Positions 35,187 to 44,620 of a stretch of 64,000 nucleotides of DNA are shown in pieces (the first letter of the stretch is position 1; every line of letters starts with the position of its first letter). The notes beneath the pieces are model-generated. The model made no database searches. It was not told the DNA's origin and saw nothing but the letters and a program-made list of their open reading frames with translations. Both the position numbers and the translations under genes were made by a program. Origin of the DNA: Variovorax sp. OV700 (GTDB lineage: Bacteria; Pseudomonadota; Gammaproteobacteria; Burkholderiales; Burkholderiaceae_C); the NCBI RefSeq assembly GCF_900099805.1, contig NZ_FNDR01000001.1:682001-746000 (forward strand), given 5' to 3'.

Positions 35187-36320
35187 TCACGCGCGGCCGA
35201 GCAATATGTAGCGCGCCAGGTGATGGTCTTCGTCGCCCAGCATGTGATTGGTCAGCACCAGGCCCTTGGCCAGGTGAGACAGCGGCAGCTCCCAGGTCAT
35301 ACCGATGCCGCCATGCATCTGGATGCACTCCTCGGCCACGCGCGTTCCGACGCGGCCGGTGGTCGCCTTGGCGGCCGACAGCGCTCGCTCGCGCGTGGCG
35401 CGGTCGGCCGATTGCAGCGCGTTGGCCGCGTTGATGACGGCTGAGCGCGCCTGCTCGATACCCAGCCACAGATCCACCATGCGGTGTTGCAGCGCCTGGT
35501 TGCTGCCGATCGGCTGTCCAAACTGCTTACGGGTGCGCAGGTAGTCGAGCGTGAGTTGCTTGGCGGACTCCATCGCGCCCAATGCCTGTGCGCTCAGCGC
35601 CAGCACGCCGGCGCCCACGGCGCCTTCGATGGTCGCAAAGGCTTGGCCTTCGGTGCCGACCAGCGCATCGGCCGGCAGATGCACGCCTTCCAACGCGATA
35701 TCCGCGCCCCGGCCACCATCGGCCAGGGGGTAGCCGCGCAGCGTGATGCCCGGAGTTGCGGCGGGCAGCACGAACAGGCTGATGCCCGTGGGGTCGTCGC
35801 CGCAGCCCGATGAGCGGGCCGAAACGATGAAAAAGTCGGCCTGCTCCGCATGGCGCACCACGCATTTCAGGCCGTCGAGCTGCCAGCCACCATCGGTCGG
35901 CCGCGCACGCGTCGTCACGTGCGAAGCCTCGTAGCGGGCCTCGGGATCGGCGTGCGCAAGAACGGCCAGCGTGCTGCCGGCCACGATGTCGCGCCGCAGC
36001 GCACGCTGCACATCCGTTTTCGCTTCGGCCAGCACCGCAGCGGCCATCAGCGCAGCGAGCAAGGGCTCCAGCACCATCGCGCCGCCCAGCGCCTCGAACA
36101 CCAGTGCGATGTCGAAGCCGCTGCCGCCCAGGCCACCGTCGGCCTCGGCGAAGAGCGCCCCGAGCGCCCCCAGATCGACGAGATGCCGCCACATTTCCAT
36201 GCTGTGCCCCTCGCCCGATTGCGCAATGCGCTGGCGCTGCGCGAAGTCGTAGTGCTGCGACAGCAGGCGTCGCAGCGCATCGTCCAGCATGCGCCGTTCG
36301 TCGGTCGGTTCGAAGTTCAT
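35187..36320 (-). CDS. Acyl-CoA dehydrogenase-family protein (pair 1, short subunit)
   Basis: A 377-aa flavoprotein-family subunit with the C-terminal QMHGGIGMTWELPLSHL pattern of the FadE subgroup. It lies 10 bp downstream of a second acyl-CoA dehydrogenase (36331-37518). Adjacent, diverged pairs like this form alpha2beta2 enzymes in steroid and other side-chain degradation, with the active site shared between subunits. It is the last gene of the 16-gene operon. Confidence 0.92.
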   Translation of the reverse strand: MNFEPTDERRMLDDALRRLLSQHYDFAQRQRIAQSGEGHSMEMWRHLVDLGALGALFAEADGGLGGSGFDIALVFEALGGAMVLEPLLAALMAAAVLAEAKTDVQRALRRDIVAGSTLAVLAHADPEARYEASHVTTRARPTDGGWQLDGLKCVVRHAEQADFFIVSARSSGCGDDPTGISLFVLPAATPGITLRGYPLADGGRGADIALEGVHLPADALVGTEGQAFATIEGAVGAGVLALSAQALGAMESAKQLTLDYLRTRKQFGQPIGSNQALQHRMVDLWLGIEQARSAVINAANALQSADRATRERALSAAKATTGRVGTRVAEECIQMHGGIGMTWELPLSHLAKGLVLTNHMLGDEDHHLARYILLGRA

Positions 36321-36330
36321 GCGGCGTCCT

Positions 36331-37518
36331 TCATAGCCCCAGCACCGTCTTGGCGATGATGTTGCGCTGGATCTCGTTAGAGCCCCCGAAGATCGAGAGC
36401 TTGCGGTTGTTCAGGTACTGCGCGGCCGCGCTCACCGATTCGGCGGGCGCGCCGGCCAAGGCTTCGGCATCGCCGAGGTGCGGCAGTGCATGCAGGCCGA
36501 CCGCGCGGCGCACGAGCGCGGCGAGTTCCTGGCGGATCTCGCTGCCGAGCAGCTTCAGCGCCGAGCTTTCCACGCCCGGGCTCCCGCCGTTGGCCACAGC
36601 GGCCGTCACGCGCAGGTTGGTCGTCTTGAGGTTTTCGAGGTCGATCTCCACGCGCGCCATGCGCGCCGCGAAGGCCGGGTCGCGGTCCAGCGGCTGGCCG
36701 CCGCTCGTGACCTTGGCCGCCACGGTCTTCAGTCGCCGCAAGGCAGCGACCGAGAAGCCTATGCCCGCGTTGCGTTCGTGCGTGAGCAGGTATTTGGCGC
36801 AGGTCCAGCCATCGTTCTCTTCGCCGACGAGGTTGTGCGCCGGCACTCGCACGTCGGTGAAGAAGACCTCGTTCACCTCGTGCTCGCCGTCCAGCGTGAC
36901 GATGGGCCGCACCTCGACGCCCGGCGAGCGCATGTCGATCAGCAGGAAGCTGATGCCCTGCTGACGGCGCGCGTCCTTGGAAGTCCGCACGAGGCAGAAG
37001 ATCATGTCGGCGTGCTGCGCGAGCGTGGTCCAGGTTTTCTGGCCGTTGACGATGTAGTGCGCGCCCGCTGCATCGTGCCCGCGCACCGCCGACGTCTTCA
37101 GCGCCGCCAGGTCGGAGCCCGCGCCGGGTTCCGAGTAGCCCTGGCACCACCAGTCCGAGCCATCGAGGATGCGCGGCAGCCAGTGGCGCTGTTGCGCCTC
37201 GGTGCCGTAGCGAATCAGCACTGGTCCGAGCATGAGGAGCCCGAAAGGCACGATACGCGGCGCGTCTGCCAGCGCGCATTCGTATTCGAAGATGAAGCGT
37301 TGCACCGCATTCCAGCCGGCTCCGCCGTGCTCGCGCGGCCAGTGCCCCGCGAGCCAGCCACGCGATTGCAGGATGGCATGCCACTGCTGCATCTCGTCCT
37401 TGCGAAGCGTGCGGCCCTCGGCCACCCGCCGGCGCAGCGCCGGTGGCAGGCGCTCGGCCAGGAAAGCGCGGACTTCCGCGCGGAAGGCCTCTTCTTCAGG
37501 TGTGAAGTTCAGGTTCAT
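36331..37518 (-). CDS. Acyl-CoA dehydrogenase (pair 1, long subunit)
   Basis: A 395-aa acyl-CoA dehydrogenase with CQGYSEPGAGSDLA and NGQKTWTT flavin/substrate motifs and a C-terminal SIFGGSNEIQRNIIA. In medium-chain dehydrogenase the catalytic base is the Glu of 'YEG'; here the aligned position is Gly (FGG). The base must come from elsewhere, as in heteromeric FadE pairs. It oxidises an acyl-CoA to the 2-enoyl-CoA. Confidence 0.93.
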   Translation of the reverse strand: MNLNFTPEEEAFRAEVRAFLAERLPPALRRRVAEGRTLRKDEMQQWHAILQSRGWLAGHWPREHGGAGWNAVQRFIFEYECALADAPRIVPFGLLMLGPVLIRYGTEAQQRHWLPRILDGSDWWCQGYSEPGAGSDLAALKTSAVRGHDAAGAHYIVNGQKTWTTLAQHADMIFCLVRTSKDARRQQGISFLLIDMRSPGVEVRPIVTLDGEHEVNEVFFTDVRVPAHNLVGEENDGWTCAKYLLTHERNAGIGFSVAALRRLKTVAAKVTSGGQPLDRDPAFAARMARVEIDLENLKTTNLRVTAAVANGGSPGVESSALKLLGSEIRQELAALVRRAVGLHALPHLGDAEALAGAPAESVSAAAQYLNNRKLSIFGGSNEIQRNIIAKTVLGL

Positions 37519-37524
37519 GCGGGT

Positions 37525-38709
37525 CTAGCGAAAAATCTCGAACAGGCCGGCCACGCCCATGCCGCCAGAGACGCACATCGTGACCACCGCATAGCGCGCA
37601 CCGCGGCGGCGCCCTTCGATGAGCACGTGACCTGCAAGGCGCGCACCAGTCACGCCGTAGGGATGGCCGATGGAGATGGCGCCGCCGTCGACGTTCAAGC
37701 GCTCGTCCGGAATGCCCAGGCGCTGCTGGCAATAGAGCGACTGCGAGGCGAAGGCCTCATTCAGTTCCCACAGGTCGATGTCGTCGACCGTGAGACCGTG
37801 GCGCGCCAGCAGCTTGGGCACCGCGAACACCGGCCCGATGCCCATCTCGTCGGGCTCGCAGCCCGCCACGGCCAGGCCGCGAAAGGCCCCCAGCGGCGCG
37901 AAGCCGGCGCGCTCGGCATCGCGCGCTTCCATCAGTACGCAGGCGGCCGCGCCGTCGGACATCTGCGAGGCATTGCCCGCGGTGACGAAGCGCTCGGGCC
38001 CATTCACCGGCTGCAGCCGCGCCAGCGCCTCGTAGGTGGTGCCGTGCCTGTTGCAGTTGTCCGCGTCGATCGTCGCCTCGCGGTGTGACACCGCGCCGGT
38101 GGCCTTGTCCTGCACGGCCATGGTGGCGGTGACAGCGACGATCTCCTCGCGGTATCGGCCCGCGCGCTGTGCGGCCTCGGTTTTTTGCTGACTCTGGGTC
38201 GCAAAGCGGTCTTGCGCCTCGCGCGTGATGCCGTAGCGTGCGGCCACGATGTCGGCCGTCTCGATCATCGAGATGAAAAGTCCGGGCTGCTGCGCGAGCA
38301 GCCACGGATCAGCATCGCCGGGCCCCGGACCGCGCGGCGCAATGCGCGAGATGCTTTCGACCCCGCCGGCCACGACGACCGACATGCCGTCCACCACGAT
38401 GCTGCCCGCCGCCATCGCAATGGCCTGCAGCCCCGAAGCGCAATAGCGGTTGATGGTGGCACCGCCGACGCCCACCGGAAAACCGGCGCGCAAGGCCGCC
38501 TGCCGCGCGACGTTACGGCCGGTGGTACCTTCGGGAAAACCGCAGCCCAGGATCAGGTCTTCGATGCGTTCCGGGTCGATGCCCGCGCGGTCCACGGCGG
38601 CGCGCACCGCATGCGCAGCGAGCTCAGGGCCGGGCGTGATGTTGAACTCGCCGCGGAAGGACTTGGCCAGCGGCGTGCGGGCGGTGGAAACGATGACTGC
38701 TTCGCGCAT
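37525..38709 (-). CDS. Thiolase (acetyl-CoA acyltransferase)
   Basis: A 394-aa thiolase with all catalytic parts: nucleophile Cys90 ([11 protein letters not shown]), His in NEAFASQ, the [11 protein letters not shown]is, and the C-terminal CVSGGMG Cys. It cleaves a 3-oxoacyl-CoA with CoA to release acetyl-CoA or propionyl-CoA. ATG 38709 has a GAAGG upstream. A longer upstream frame overlaps the Bug gene and is spurious. It lies 6 bp from the dehydrogenase gene. Confidence 0.95.
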   Translation of the reverse strand: MREAVIVSTARTPLAKSFRGEFNITPGPELAAHAVRAAVDRAGIDPERIEDLILGCGFPEGTTGRNVARQAALRAGFPVGVGGATINRYCASGLQAIAMAAGSIVVDGMSVVVAGGVESISRIAPRGPGPGDADPWLLAQQPGLFISMIETADIVAARYGITREAQDRFATQSQQKTEAAQRAGRYREEIVAVTATMAVQDKATGAVSHREATIDADNCNRHGTTYEALARLQPVNGPERFVTAGNASQMSDGAAACVLMEARDAERAGFAPLGAFRGLAVAGCEPDEMGIGPVFAVPKLLARHGLTVDDIDLWELNEAFASQSLYCQQRLGIPDERLNVDGGAISIGHPYGVTGARLAGHVLIEGRRRGARYAVVTMCVSGGMGVAGLFEIFR

Positions 38710-38726
38710 GGTTGCCTTCTCTTTAA

Positions 38727-39752
38727 CTATTCGAGCGTGATGCCGCCGATGCTGCGGATCAGCTGGCCCCAGACCACGCCATCCTGCTGCACCGTCTTTG
38801 CAAAATTGGCCGCCGAGGGGTCGCCGATGTCGTAGCCGATCTGCGCGAGTGCTGTGCGCATGTCGTCGGTTTTCATCACGTCCGCGAAATCCTTCACCAG
38901 CGCCGCGACGAGCGGCTTGGGCATGTTCGCGGGCCCGAAGATGCCGAGCCACCCAACCAGCGGACCGAGCGTCGGATATCCGGCTTCGGGGAAGGTCGGG
39001 ATGGTCGGGAACGACGCCACGCGGTGCGTGCCGGTGATGGCCAGCCCGCGCAGGCGGCTCCCGGGCGGCAGGAAGGCGGCGGCCGACCCAACATCGCACA
39101 CAACCGCGCTCAGCTGTCCCCCGATCAGGTCGTTGATGGCTGACGCGCAGCCTTTGTAGGGCACATGGACCATGGTCATGCCCGAGGCGTGCTTGAAGGC
39201 CTCGCCGATCAGGTGGCCGAGCGATCCGTTGCCGTAGGAGCCGTAGCTCATGGTGTTCGGGCTGTTCTTGGCCGCAGCCACGAACTCGGCCACGGTCTTG
39301 GCCGGATTGTCGGAGTTGACCAGCATCACCAGCGGCGTGACGCCGATCTGCGCGATCGGCGTGAGGTCCCTGGTCGCGTCGTACGGCAGCTTCTTCATCA
39401 GGTGCGGCAGCACGGTGATGGTGGAGCCCGCCGCCAGGATGAGCGAGCTGCCGTCGGGCGCGGAGCGCACGATGTTGTCCACGCCGAGTACGCCCGAGGC
39501 ACCGGGCCGGTTCTCCACGATCACGGGCTGGCCAAGCACAGGCGCCATGCGGGTCGCCAGCCGGCGCGCGATGGTATCGATGCCGCCGCCGGGCGGCACG
39601 GTGACGACGATGCGCGCGGGCTTGGTCAGCGTGGAGGCACCGGGGGTGGCGGGGGCGCCCTGCGCCCAGGCCACCGCCTGCAGCGATACCGCGGCGGCGA
39701 CGCACAAGGCAGCCCGCAACGCGGCCCGCGTCCAGAAAGTATTGGTCTTCAT
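38727..39752 (-). CDS. Bug/TctC-family periplasmic binding protein
   Basis: A 341-aa exported binding protein with a long leader ([21 protein letters not shown]) and Bug landmarks ([43 protein letters not shown]). It is embedded in the CoA-pathway operon and probably binds the pathway acid or a related carboxylate. No tctAB genes are adjacent. Confidence 0.93.
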   Translation of the reverse strand: MKTNTFWTRAALRAALCVAAAVSLQAVAWAQGAPATPGASTLTKPARIVVTVPPGGGIDTIARRLATRMAPVLGQPVIVENRPGASGVLGVDNIVRSAPDGSSLILAAGSTITVLPHLMKKLPYDATRDLTPIAQIGVTPLVMLVNSDNPAKTVAEFVAAAKNSPNTMSYGSYGNGSLGHLIGEAFKHASGMTMVHVPYKGCASAINDLIGGQLSAVVCDVGSAAAFLPPGSRLRGLAITGTHRVASFPTIPTFPEAGYPTLGPLVGWLGIFGPANMPKPLVAALVKDFADVMKTDDMRTALAQIGYDIGDPSAANFAKTVQQDGVVWGQLIRSIGGITLE

Positions 39753-39788
39753 TTTTTTGTCTCCTGCTGTTGATTCGATGGATGCGGC

Positions 39789-40766
39789 TCAGGTGGCGAT
39801 GGCCTGACGGCCCAGCATCTGGCCGAGCGCTGCGTCGTATTCCGCGGCCAGCCGGTCGACCAGTACGGCGGCCGGCACCACACGGTCGATGGCGCCGATA
39901 CCCTGGCCGCAGCCCCAGACGTCCTTCCAAGCCTTGGGCTTCATGCGGCCCGAGCCGACATTCATGCTGCTGGGGTCTCCGCCAGCCAGGTTGTCGGGGT
40001 CAAGTCCGGCCGCGACGATCGAGGGACGCAGGTAGTTTCCATGAACGCCGGTGAAAAGGCTGGTGTGCACCACGTCGCGCGCCGCGCTGTCGACGATCAT
40101 CTGCTTGTAGGCGGCCGCGGCGTTGGCCTCCTCGGTGGCGATGAAGGCCGAGCCCATGTAGGCCAGGTCGGCGCCCATCGCGCGCGCCGCCAGGATCGAA
40201 CGGCCGCTGGCGATGGCCCCCGACAGCACGAGCGGGCCGTCGAACCATTGCCGTATTTCCTGCACCAGTGCAAAGGGCGACTGCGTGCCCGCATGCCCCC
40301 CCGCGCCCGCCGCCACGGCAATCAGCCCATCGGCGCCCTTCTCGATCGCCTTGCGCGCGAACGCGTTGTCGATGACGTCGTGCAGCACGATGCCGCCATA
40401 GGCGTGGATGGCGTCGTTCACTTCGGGCCGCGCGCCCAGTGAGGTGATGACGATCGGCACCTTGAAGCGCGCGCACACCTCCAGGTCGTGCTGCAGCCGG
40501 TCGTTCGAGCGGTGCACGATCTGGTTCACGGCAAAGGGTGCGCTGGGCCGCTCAGGATGCGCGCGGTCGTGCACCGCAAGCGCGTCGGTGATACGCTGCA
40601 GCCAGTTCGCGAGTTCTTCCTTGGGTCGTGCGTTGAGCGCCGGGAACGATCCGACGATGCCCGCCTTGCATTGCGCGATGACGAGTTCGGGCGTCGAGAT
40701 GATGAACAGCGGCGAGGCGATCAGCGGCAGCCGAAGCCGTTGTGAAAGAACCTGTGGAAGCGCCAT
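39789..40766 (-). CDS. Nitronate monooxygenase-like FMN protein
   Basis: A 325-aa TIM-barrel flavoprotein of the NMO/2-nitropropane dioxygenase family. It starts [21 protein letters not shown] and has the phosphate-binding/catalytic [12 protein letters not shown] near residue 150. ATG 40766 has CAGGAG 9 bases upstream. In CoA operons such proteins can act as enoyl reductases or detoxify nitro compounds, so the role here is open. Confidence 0.9.
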   Translation of the reverse strand: MALPQVLSQRLRLPLIASPLFIISTPELVIAQCKAGIVGSFPALNARPKEELANWLQRITDALAVHDRAHPERPSAPFAVNQIVHRSNDRLQHDLEVCARFKVPIVITSLGARPEVNDAIHAYGGIVLHDVIDNAFARKAIEKGADGLIAVAAGAGGHAGTQSPFALVQEIRQWFDGPLVLSGAIASGRSILAARAMGADLAYMGSAFIATEEANAAAAYKQMIVDSAARDVVHTSLFTGVHGNYLRPSIVAAGLDPDNLAGGDPSSMNVGSGRMKPKAWKDVWGCGQGIGAIDRVVPAAVLVDRLAAEYDAALGQMLGRQAIAT

Positions 40767-40845
40767 GCGAAGACTCCTGGAATCGGTTGGACGGGCATGC
40801 CGAAGGTGCGCGTTCGTGCAGGGCGCGCATCGGCCAAAGGAGGTT

Positions 40846-42366
40846 TCAGATCCGGCGGTTCTGCTCGCGCCAGTACGGCTCGCGCAGCAGGCGCTTGAAG
40901 ATCTTTCCGGTGTCCTCGCGCGGCAGCTGTGCATGGAACTCGATCACGCGCGGCACCTTGAAGTTGGCGATGTGCGCGCGCAGAAAGTGCTGGATGCTGG
41001 CCGCATCGAGTTGCGCGCCGGGGCGCAGCTGCACCGCCGCAGCCACGCTCTCGCCGAACTCCTCGTCGGGAATGCCGAACACCGCGCAGTCGGCCACTCC
41101 CGCCAAGCCCTGCAGCACCGACTCGACCTCGGCCGGGTAGATGTTCACGCCACCCGAGATGATCATGTCGTTGCGCCGGTCGCAGATGTAGAGAAAGCCC
41201 TGCTCGTCCAGGTAGCCCACGTCGCCAAGCGCGACCAGGCCGTCGCGCTCCATCGCGTCGCGCGCCGCCTGGTTGTTCACGTAGGTGAAATCGGGCAGCG
41301 CCGGCTGGCGCACGTAGATGGCGCCGATCTGCCCCGGGGGCAGCTCGCAGCCTTCGTCATCGACGATGCGCAGCCGCGCCGAGCCGAGCGCCTGGCCGAC
41401 CGAGCCGGGATGGGCCAGCCAGGTGGGCGAATCGATGAAGGTGACGTAGCCGGTCTCGCTGGCGCCGTAGGCCTCGGTGATAACGGGGCCGAACCAGTCG
41501 ATCATGCGGCGCTTGACATCGGGCGCGCAGGGCGAGCCGGTGGAGGTGACGTGGCGCAGCGTGGCCACGCTGAAGCGCGCGCGCTGCGCATCGCCCAGCG
41601 CGAGCAGCCGGCGGTACATGGTGGGCACCAGGTAGGCGTGCGTGACGGCGTGCCGCTCGATCAGTTCGAGCGTGCGCAGCGCGTCGAAGGTGGGCTCCAG
41701 GATCAGCTTGGCACCAGCGTCGCAAGCCTGTACCAGGTACATGGTGGAGGCGCTGTGATAGATGGGCGCGCACAGCATCGCGGTCACGCCCGTCGCCATG
41801 CCCGAGGCGATGCGGCCGATTCGGCGCGATTCCAGTTCCAGCGCATCGCGCTCCTGCGGCGCAAGCGCCAGCCGTCGCACGCCCTTCGGCTTGCCGGTAG
41901 TGCCCGATGTGTATTGCACCGAACCGAAGTGCAGGCGCGGGCGCGCTGCCATCGGCGGCACGCCGACGCCGAATTCGATCCAGCGCCCGGCGCGACCGCT
42001 GGCATCGGGCTGCGGGCTTTCTTCGTTGGCCGGCACGGCGACGATGGACACGCCGGTCGGCACCCCGGCCACAACTTGCGCGAGCAGGTCGTCGTGCACG
42101 AAAAGCATCGCGGCGCCGCTGTCCTCGAGCATGTAGGCCGCCTCGGGCGGCTTGCAGTGCCAGTTGAGCGAGACGTAATAGACGCCTGCGCGGCGGCACG
42201 CCAGGATCAGCGCCGCGTAGGCCGGGCAGTTGCGCATCATCATGGCCACGGTCTGGCCGTGCGCCACGCCGGCCGCCTCCAGGCCGGCGCACAGGCGCTC
42301 GACCTCGGCCTCCATCCATTCGGCGGTGAAGGTGCGTCCTGAGAAAACGATCGTCGGGTAGCTCAC
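40846..42366 (-). CDS. AMP-dependent acyl-CoA synthetase
   Basis: A 506-aa ANL-superfamily ligase that activates a carboxylic acid to its CoA thioester using ATP. The P-loop-like YTSGTTGKPKGV, the aromatic motif YGASETG, and GDVGYLD and GKIFKR near the C-terminus are present. It starts with GTG at 42366, with AGGAG 12 bases upstream, rather than the upstream ATG. It is one of two synthetases of the operon, suggesting two different acids or two activation steps. Confidence 0.93.
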   Translation of the reverse strand: MSYPTIVFSGRTFTAEWMEAEVERLCAGLEAAGVAHGQTVAMMMRNCPAYAALILACRRAGVYYVSLNWHCKPPEAAYMLEDSGAAMLFVHDDLLAQVVAGVPTGVSIVAVPANEESPQPDASGRAGRWIEFGVGVPPMAARPRLHFGSVQYTSGTTGKPKGVRRLALAPQERDALELESRRIGRIASGMATGVTAMLCAPIYHSASTMYLVQACDAGAKLILEPTFDALRTLELIERHAVTHAYLVPTMYRRLLALGDAQRARFSVATLRHVTSTGSPCAPDVKRRMIDWFGPVITEAYGASETGYVTFIDSPTWLAHPGSVGQALGSARLRIVDDEGCELPPGQIGAIYVRQPALPDFTYVNNQAARDAMERDGLVALGDVGYLDEQGFLYICDRRNDMIISGGVNIYPAEVESVLQGLAGVADCAVFGIPDEEFGESVAAAVQLRPGAQLDAASIQHFLRAHIANFKVPRVIEFHAQLPREDTGKIFKRLLREPYWREQNRRI

Positions 42367-42397
42367 TTCGGTTGTCTCCTCGTTGTTCTTGGGTGTC

Positions 42398-43432
42398 TCA
42401 GCGGCTTTGCAACGCCGCCAGCGCCGTGCCCGCATGGCGCGCGCCGATGGTCATGGCGCGGCGCAGGTACAGGCCGGCGTCGTGCTCGTCGGCAAAGCCG
42501 ATCGCGCCATGGAACTGCACCACCTCCTTGGTCACGCGCAGCGCCGCGGTGCCGGCGCGATGCACGGCGGCCGCGGCAGCCCAGCCTTCCTTGCCGGTGC
42601 TGGTCGCGCGCGCTGCCTCGTGCACCAGCGCGCGCGTGGCGGTCACGTCGACATGGCAGGCTGCGGCACGGTGCTGCAGCGCCTGAAAGCTGCCGATCGG
42701 CACGCCGAACTGGCGGCGCAGACGCAGGTAGTCGAGCGCGAGGGCAAGGGCCGCGTCCATCAGCCCGCAGAGGTAGGCAGCATCGCCGAGCCACGCGAGG
42801 TGCCGGCCGTGCCGCCAAGCGGCCTCGCCCGCGATGCCCGACAGCACCTGTGGCGCATCGTTCCAGGTGGCGCGGCCGACGTGCAGATCGGCCAAGCGGC
42901 TGCCATCCACGGCGTGGCGCACGGTAAGCGCAACACCAGGTGCGCCGGGGTCCAGCAGCCGCGCACTGAACTCGTGCCCCAGGCCGCAAGCCACCAGCCA
43001 GTGGGCGGCCGCATCGCCATCGGGTACCAAATGCGCCGCGACGGTGGCGTCAGCGGACTCGGCGGCATCCACCAGCACGACGTGCGCCAAGCCCTCGATC
43101 AGCGCCTGCAACGTCGGCACCGCGACCTCGCCCGCCTCGGCCAGCACCGCAGCGGCGGCCATGCCCATCGTGAGCGGCGGTGCCAGCAACGCGCGACCGC
43201 CTTCTTCGGCGACCACGCACAGCGCCGGCGCGCCCAGCTGCAGGCCACCCGCCGATTCGGGCACCGCGATCGCGAGCCAGCCGAGTTGGGCGAGCGCTTT
43301 CCACGTGGCAGGCTCCCACGCCGGTCCGCCTTCGTGCACCCGGCGTGCCCGTGCCGGGCCACCGAACGAGGCAGCGGCGTCCGCCGCGCTCTCGGCAATC
43401 ATGCGCAGGGACGCGCTGTGTTCGGCGTTCAT
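42398..43432 (-). CDS. Acyl-CoA dehydrogenase-family protein (pair 2, short subunit)
   Basis: A 344-aa acyl-CoA dehydrogenase-like subunit with a reduced flavin-binding core and C-terminal QFHGAIGFADEHDAG. It overlaps the 390-aa dehydrogenase stop by 4 bp (ATGA), so the two are co-translated and likely form a heteromer. It is shorter than the usual ~380 aa. Its exact step cannot be assigned. Confidence 0.9.
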   Translation of the reverse strand: MNAEHSASLRMIAESAADAAASFGGPARARRVHEGGPAWEPATWKALAQLGWLAIAVPESAGGLQLGAPALCVVAEEGGRALLAPPLTMGMAAAAVLAEAGEVAVPTLQALIEGLAHVVLVDAAESADATVAAHLVPDGDAAAHWLVACGLGHEFSARLLDPGAPGVALTVRHAVDGSRLADLHVGRATWNDAPQVLSGIAGEAAWRHGRHLAWLGDAAYLCGLMDAALALALDYLRLRRQFGVPIGSFQALQHRAAACHVDVTATRALVHEAARATSTGKEGWAAAAAVHRAGTAALRVTKEVVQFHGAIGFADEHDAGLYLRRAMTIGARHAGTALAALQSR

Positions 43433-44601
43433 GACTTGGCTCCGGCGACCGGCAGGCCGAGCACCCGCGTCGCGATGATGTTGCGCTGCACTTCGCTGCT
43501 CCCGCCGTAAATGCCCAGGCGGCGTGCCTGCAGGAACATCTCGGTGGCATCGAGCAGGTCGTCACCCCGGCGAACCGGGTCTCGCAACGCGGCGGCAGGT
43601 CCCGCCACGCGCTGCACGAGGTCGAGCAGCTGGTGCACGGTGTCCGTGGCCAGCAGTTTCAGGTAGGAACTGTCAGCCGCGATGCCCTGTTCGGCGGCTT
43701 CGGCCGCTTCGAGGTAGGCGGCGATGAGCGTCTCAACCTCCGCCTCGGCCAGTGCGGCGGCCTCGTGCACGCTGGGCGGCAAGCGGTCCGCAGGCGTGGC
43801 GCGCAGCATCATGCGCAGGCGCTCCAGCGCGCGCAGCGCCTGGGCCGGCGAGCCAATGCGCAACCGCTCCTCGCTCAGCACTGCGGTGGCCACCTGCCAG
43901 CCCTTGTCGATCTCGCCGACGACGTTGTCCAGCGGCACTGCCACCTCGTCGAAGAACACTTCGGCAAACTCGTGGTCGCCCGCGATGGTCCGGATCGGCC
44001 GGCGCCGGATGCCCGGCGTCTTCATGTCGATCAGCACGAAGGTGATGCCGTGTTGCGGCTTGCCGGCACTGGTGGTGCGGACCAGCGCGAACATCCAGTC
44101 GGCATGGTGGCCCCAGGTGGTCCATATCTTGTGGCCGTTGATGACGAGCCGGTCTCCGTCCGCGCCGCCGCGCACCTCGGCGCGGGTGCGCAGGCTCGAC
44201 AGGTCCGAGCCCGAGCCCGGCTCCGAATAGCCCTGGCACCAAATCGCGTCGCCTGAAAGAATGGCCGGCAGGTGGCGCTGCTGCTGTGCCGGCGTGCCGC
44301 GCGCAATGAGTAGCGGGCCGATGTGGTTCAGGCCCTGCGTCGGAAAGTCGGGCGTGCCCGCGCGCGCCATTTCCTCCATGAGGATCACCTGCTGCACCGC
44401 GCTGGCACCCATGCCGCCATGCGTGCGCGGCCAATGCGGCGCAATCCAGCCGCGCTGCGACAGCGCGCGGTACCAGGGCATGCCCTCGACCGGCAGCGGC
44501 CGGAAGGTCCGGTGACGCAGCGCGTCGGGCGCGTGGGTCGCGAGCCAGTCGCGTACCTCGTTGCGGAAGGCCGCGTCGGCGGCCGATTCGGGTCTGAGCA
44601 T
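43429..44601 (-). CDS. Acyl-CoA dehydrogenase (pair 2, long subunit)
   Basis: A 390-aa acyl-CoA dehydrogenase: CQGYSEPGSGSDLSSL, NGHKIWTTWGHHADWMF and C-terminal GIYGGSSEVQRNIIA. As in pair 1, the YEG catalytic Glu position is Gly (YGG). The pairing, gene order and this substitution repeat in both pairs, so one pair probably arose from the other or from a common heteromer. ATG 44601 follows the ALDH stop by 19 bp. Confidence 0.92.
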   Translation of the reverse strand: MLRPESAADAAFRNEVRDWLATHAPDALRHRTFRPLPVEGMPWYRALSQRGWIAPHWPRTHGGMGASAVQQVILMEEMARAGTPDFPTQGLNHIGPLLIARGTPAQQQRHLPAILSGDAIWCQGYSEPGSGSDLSSLRTRAEVRGGADGDRLVINGHKIWTTWGHHADWMFALVRTTSAGKPQHGITFVLIDMKTPGIRRRPIRTIAGDHEFAEVFFDEVAVPLDNVVGEIDKGWQVATAVLSEERLRIGSPAQALRALERLRMMLRATPADRLPPSVHEAAALAEAEVETLIAAYLEAAEAAEQGIAADSSYLKLLATDTVHQLLDLVQRVAGPAAALRDPVRRGDDLLDATEMFLQARRLGIYGGSSEVQRNIIATRVLGLPVAGAKS

Positions 44602-44620
44602 CTTGGCAATGGCGGCGGCC

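Noticed and set aside
38710..39930. Upstream extension of the thiolase frame to 801 codons
   Set aside because: It runs antiframe through the Bug binding-protein gene. The thiolase family starts at 38709 with a ribosome site.
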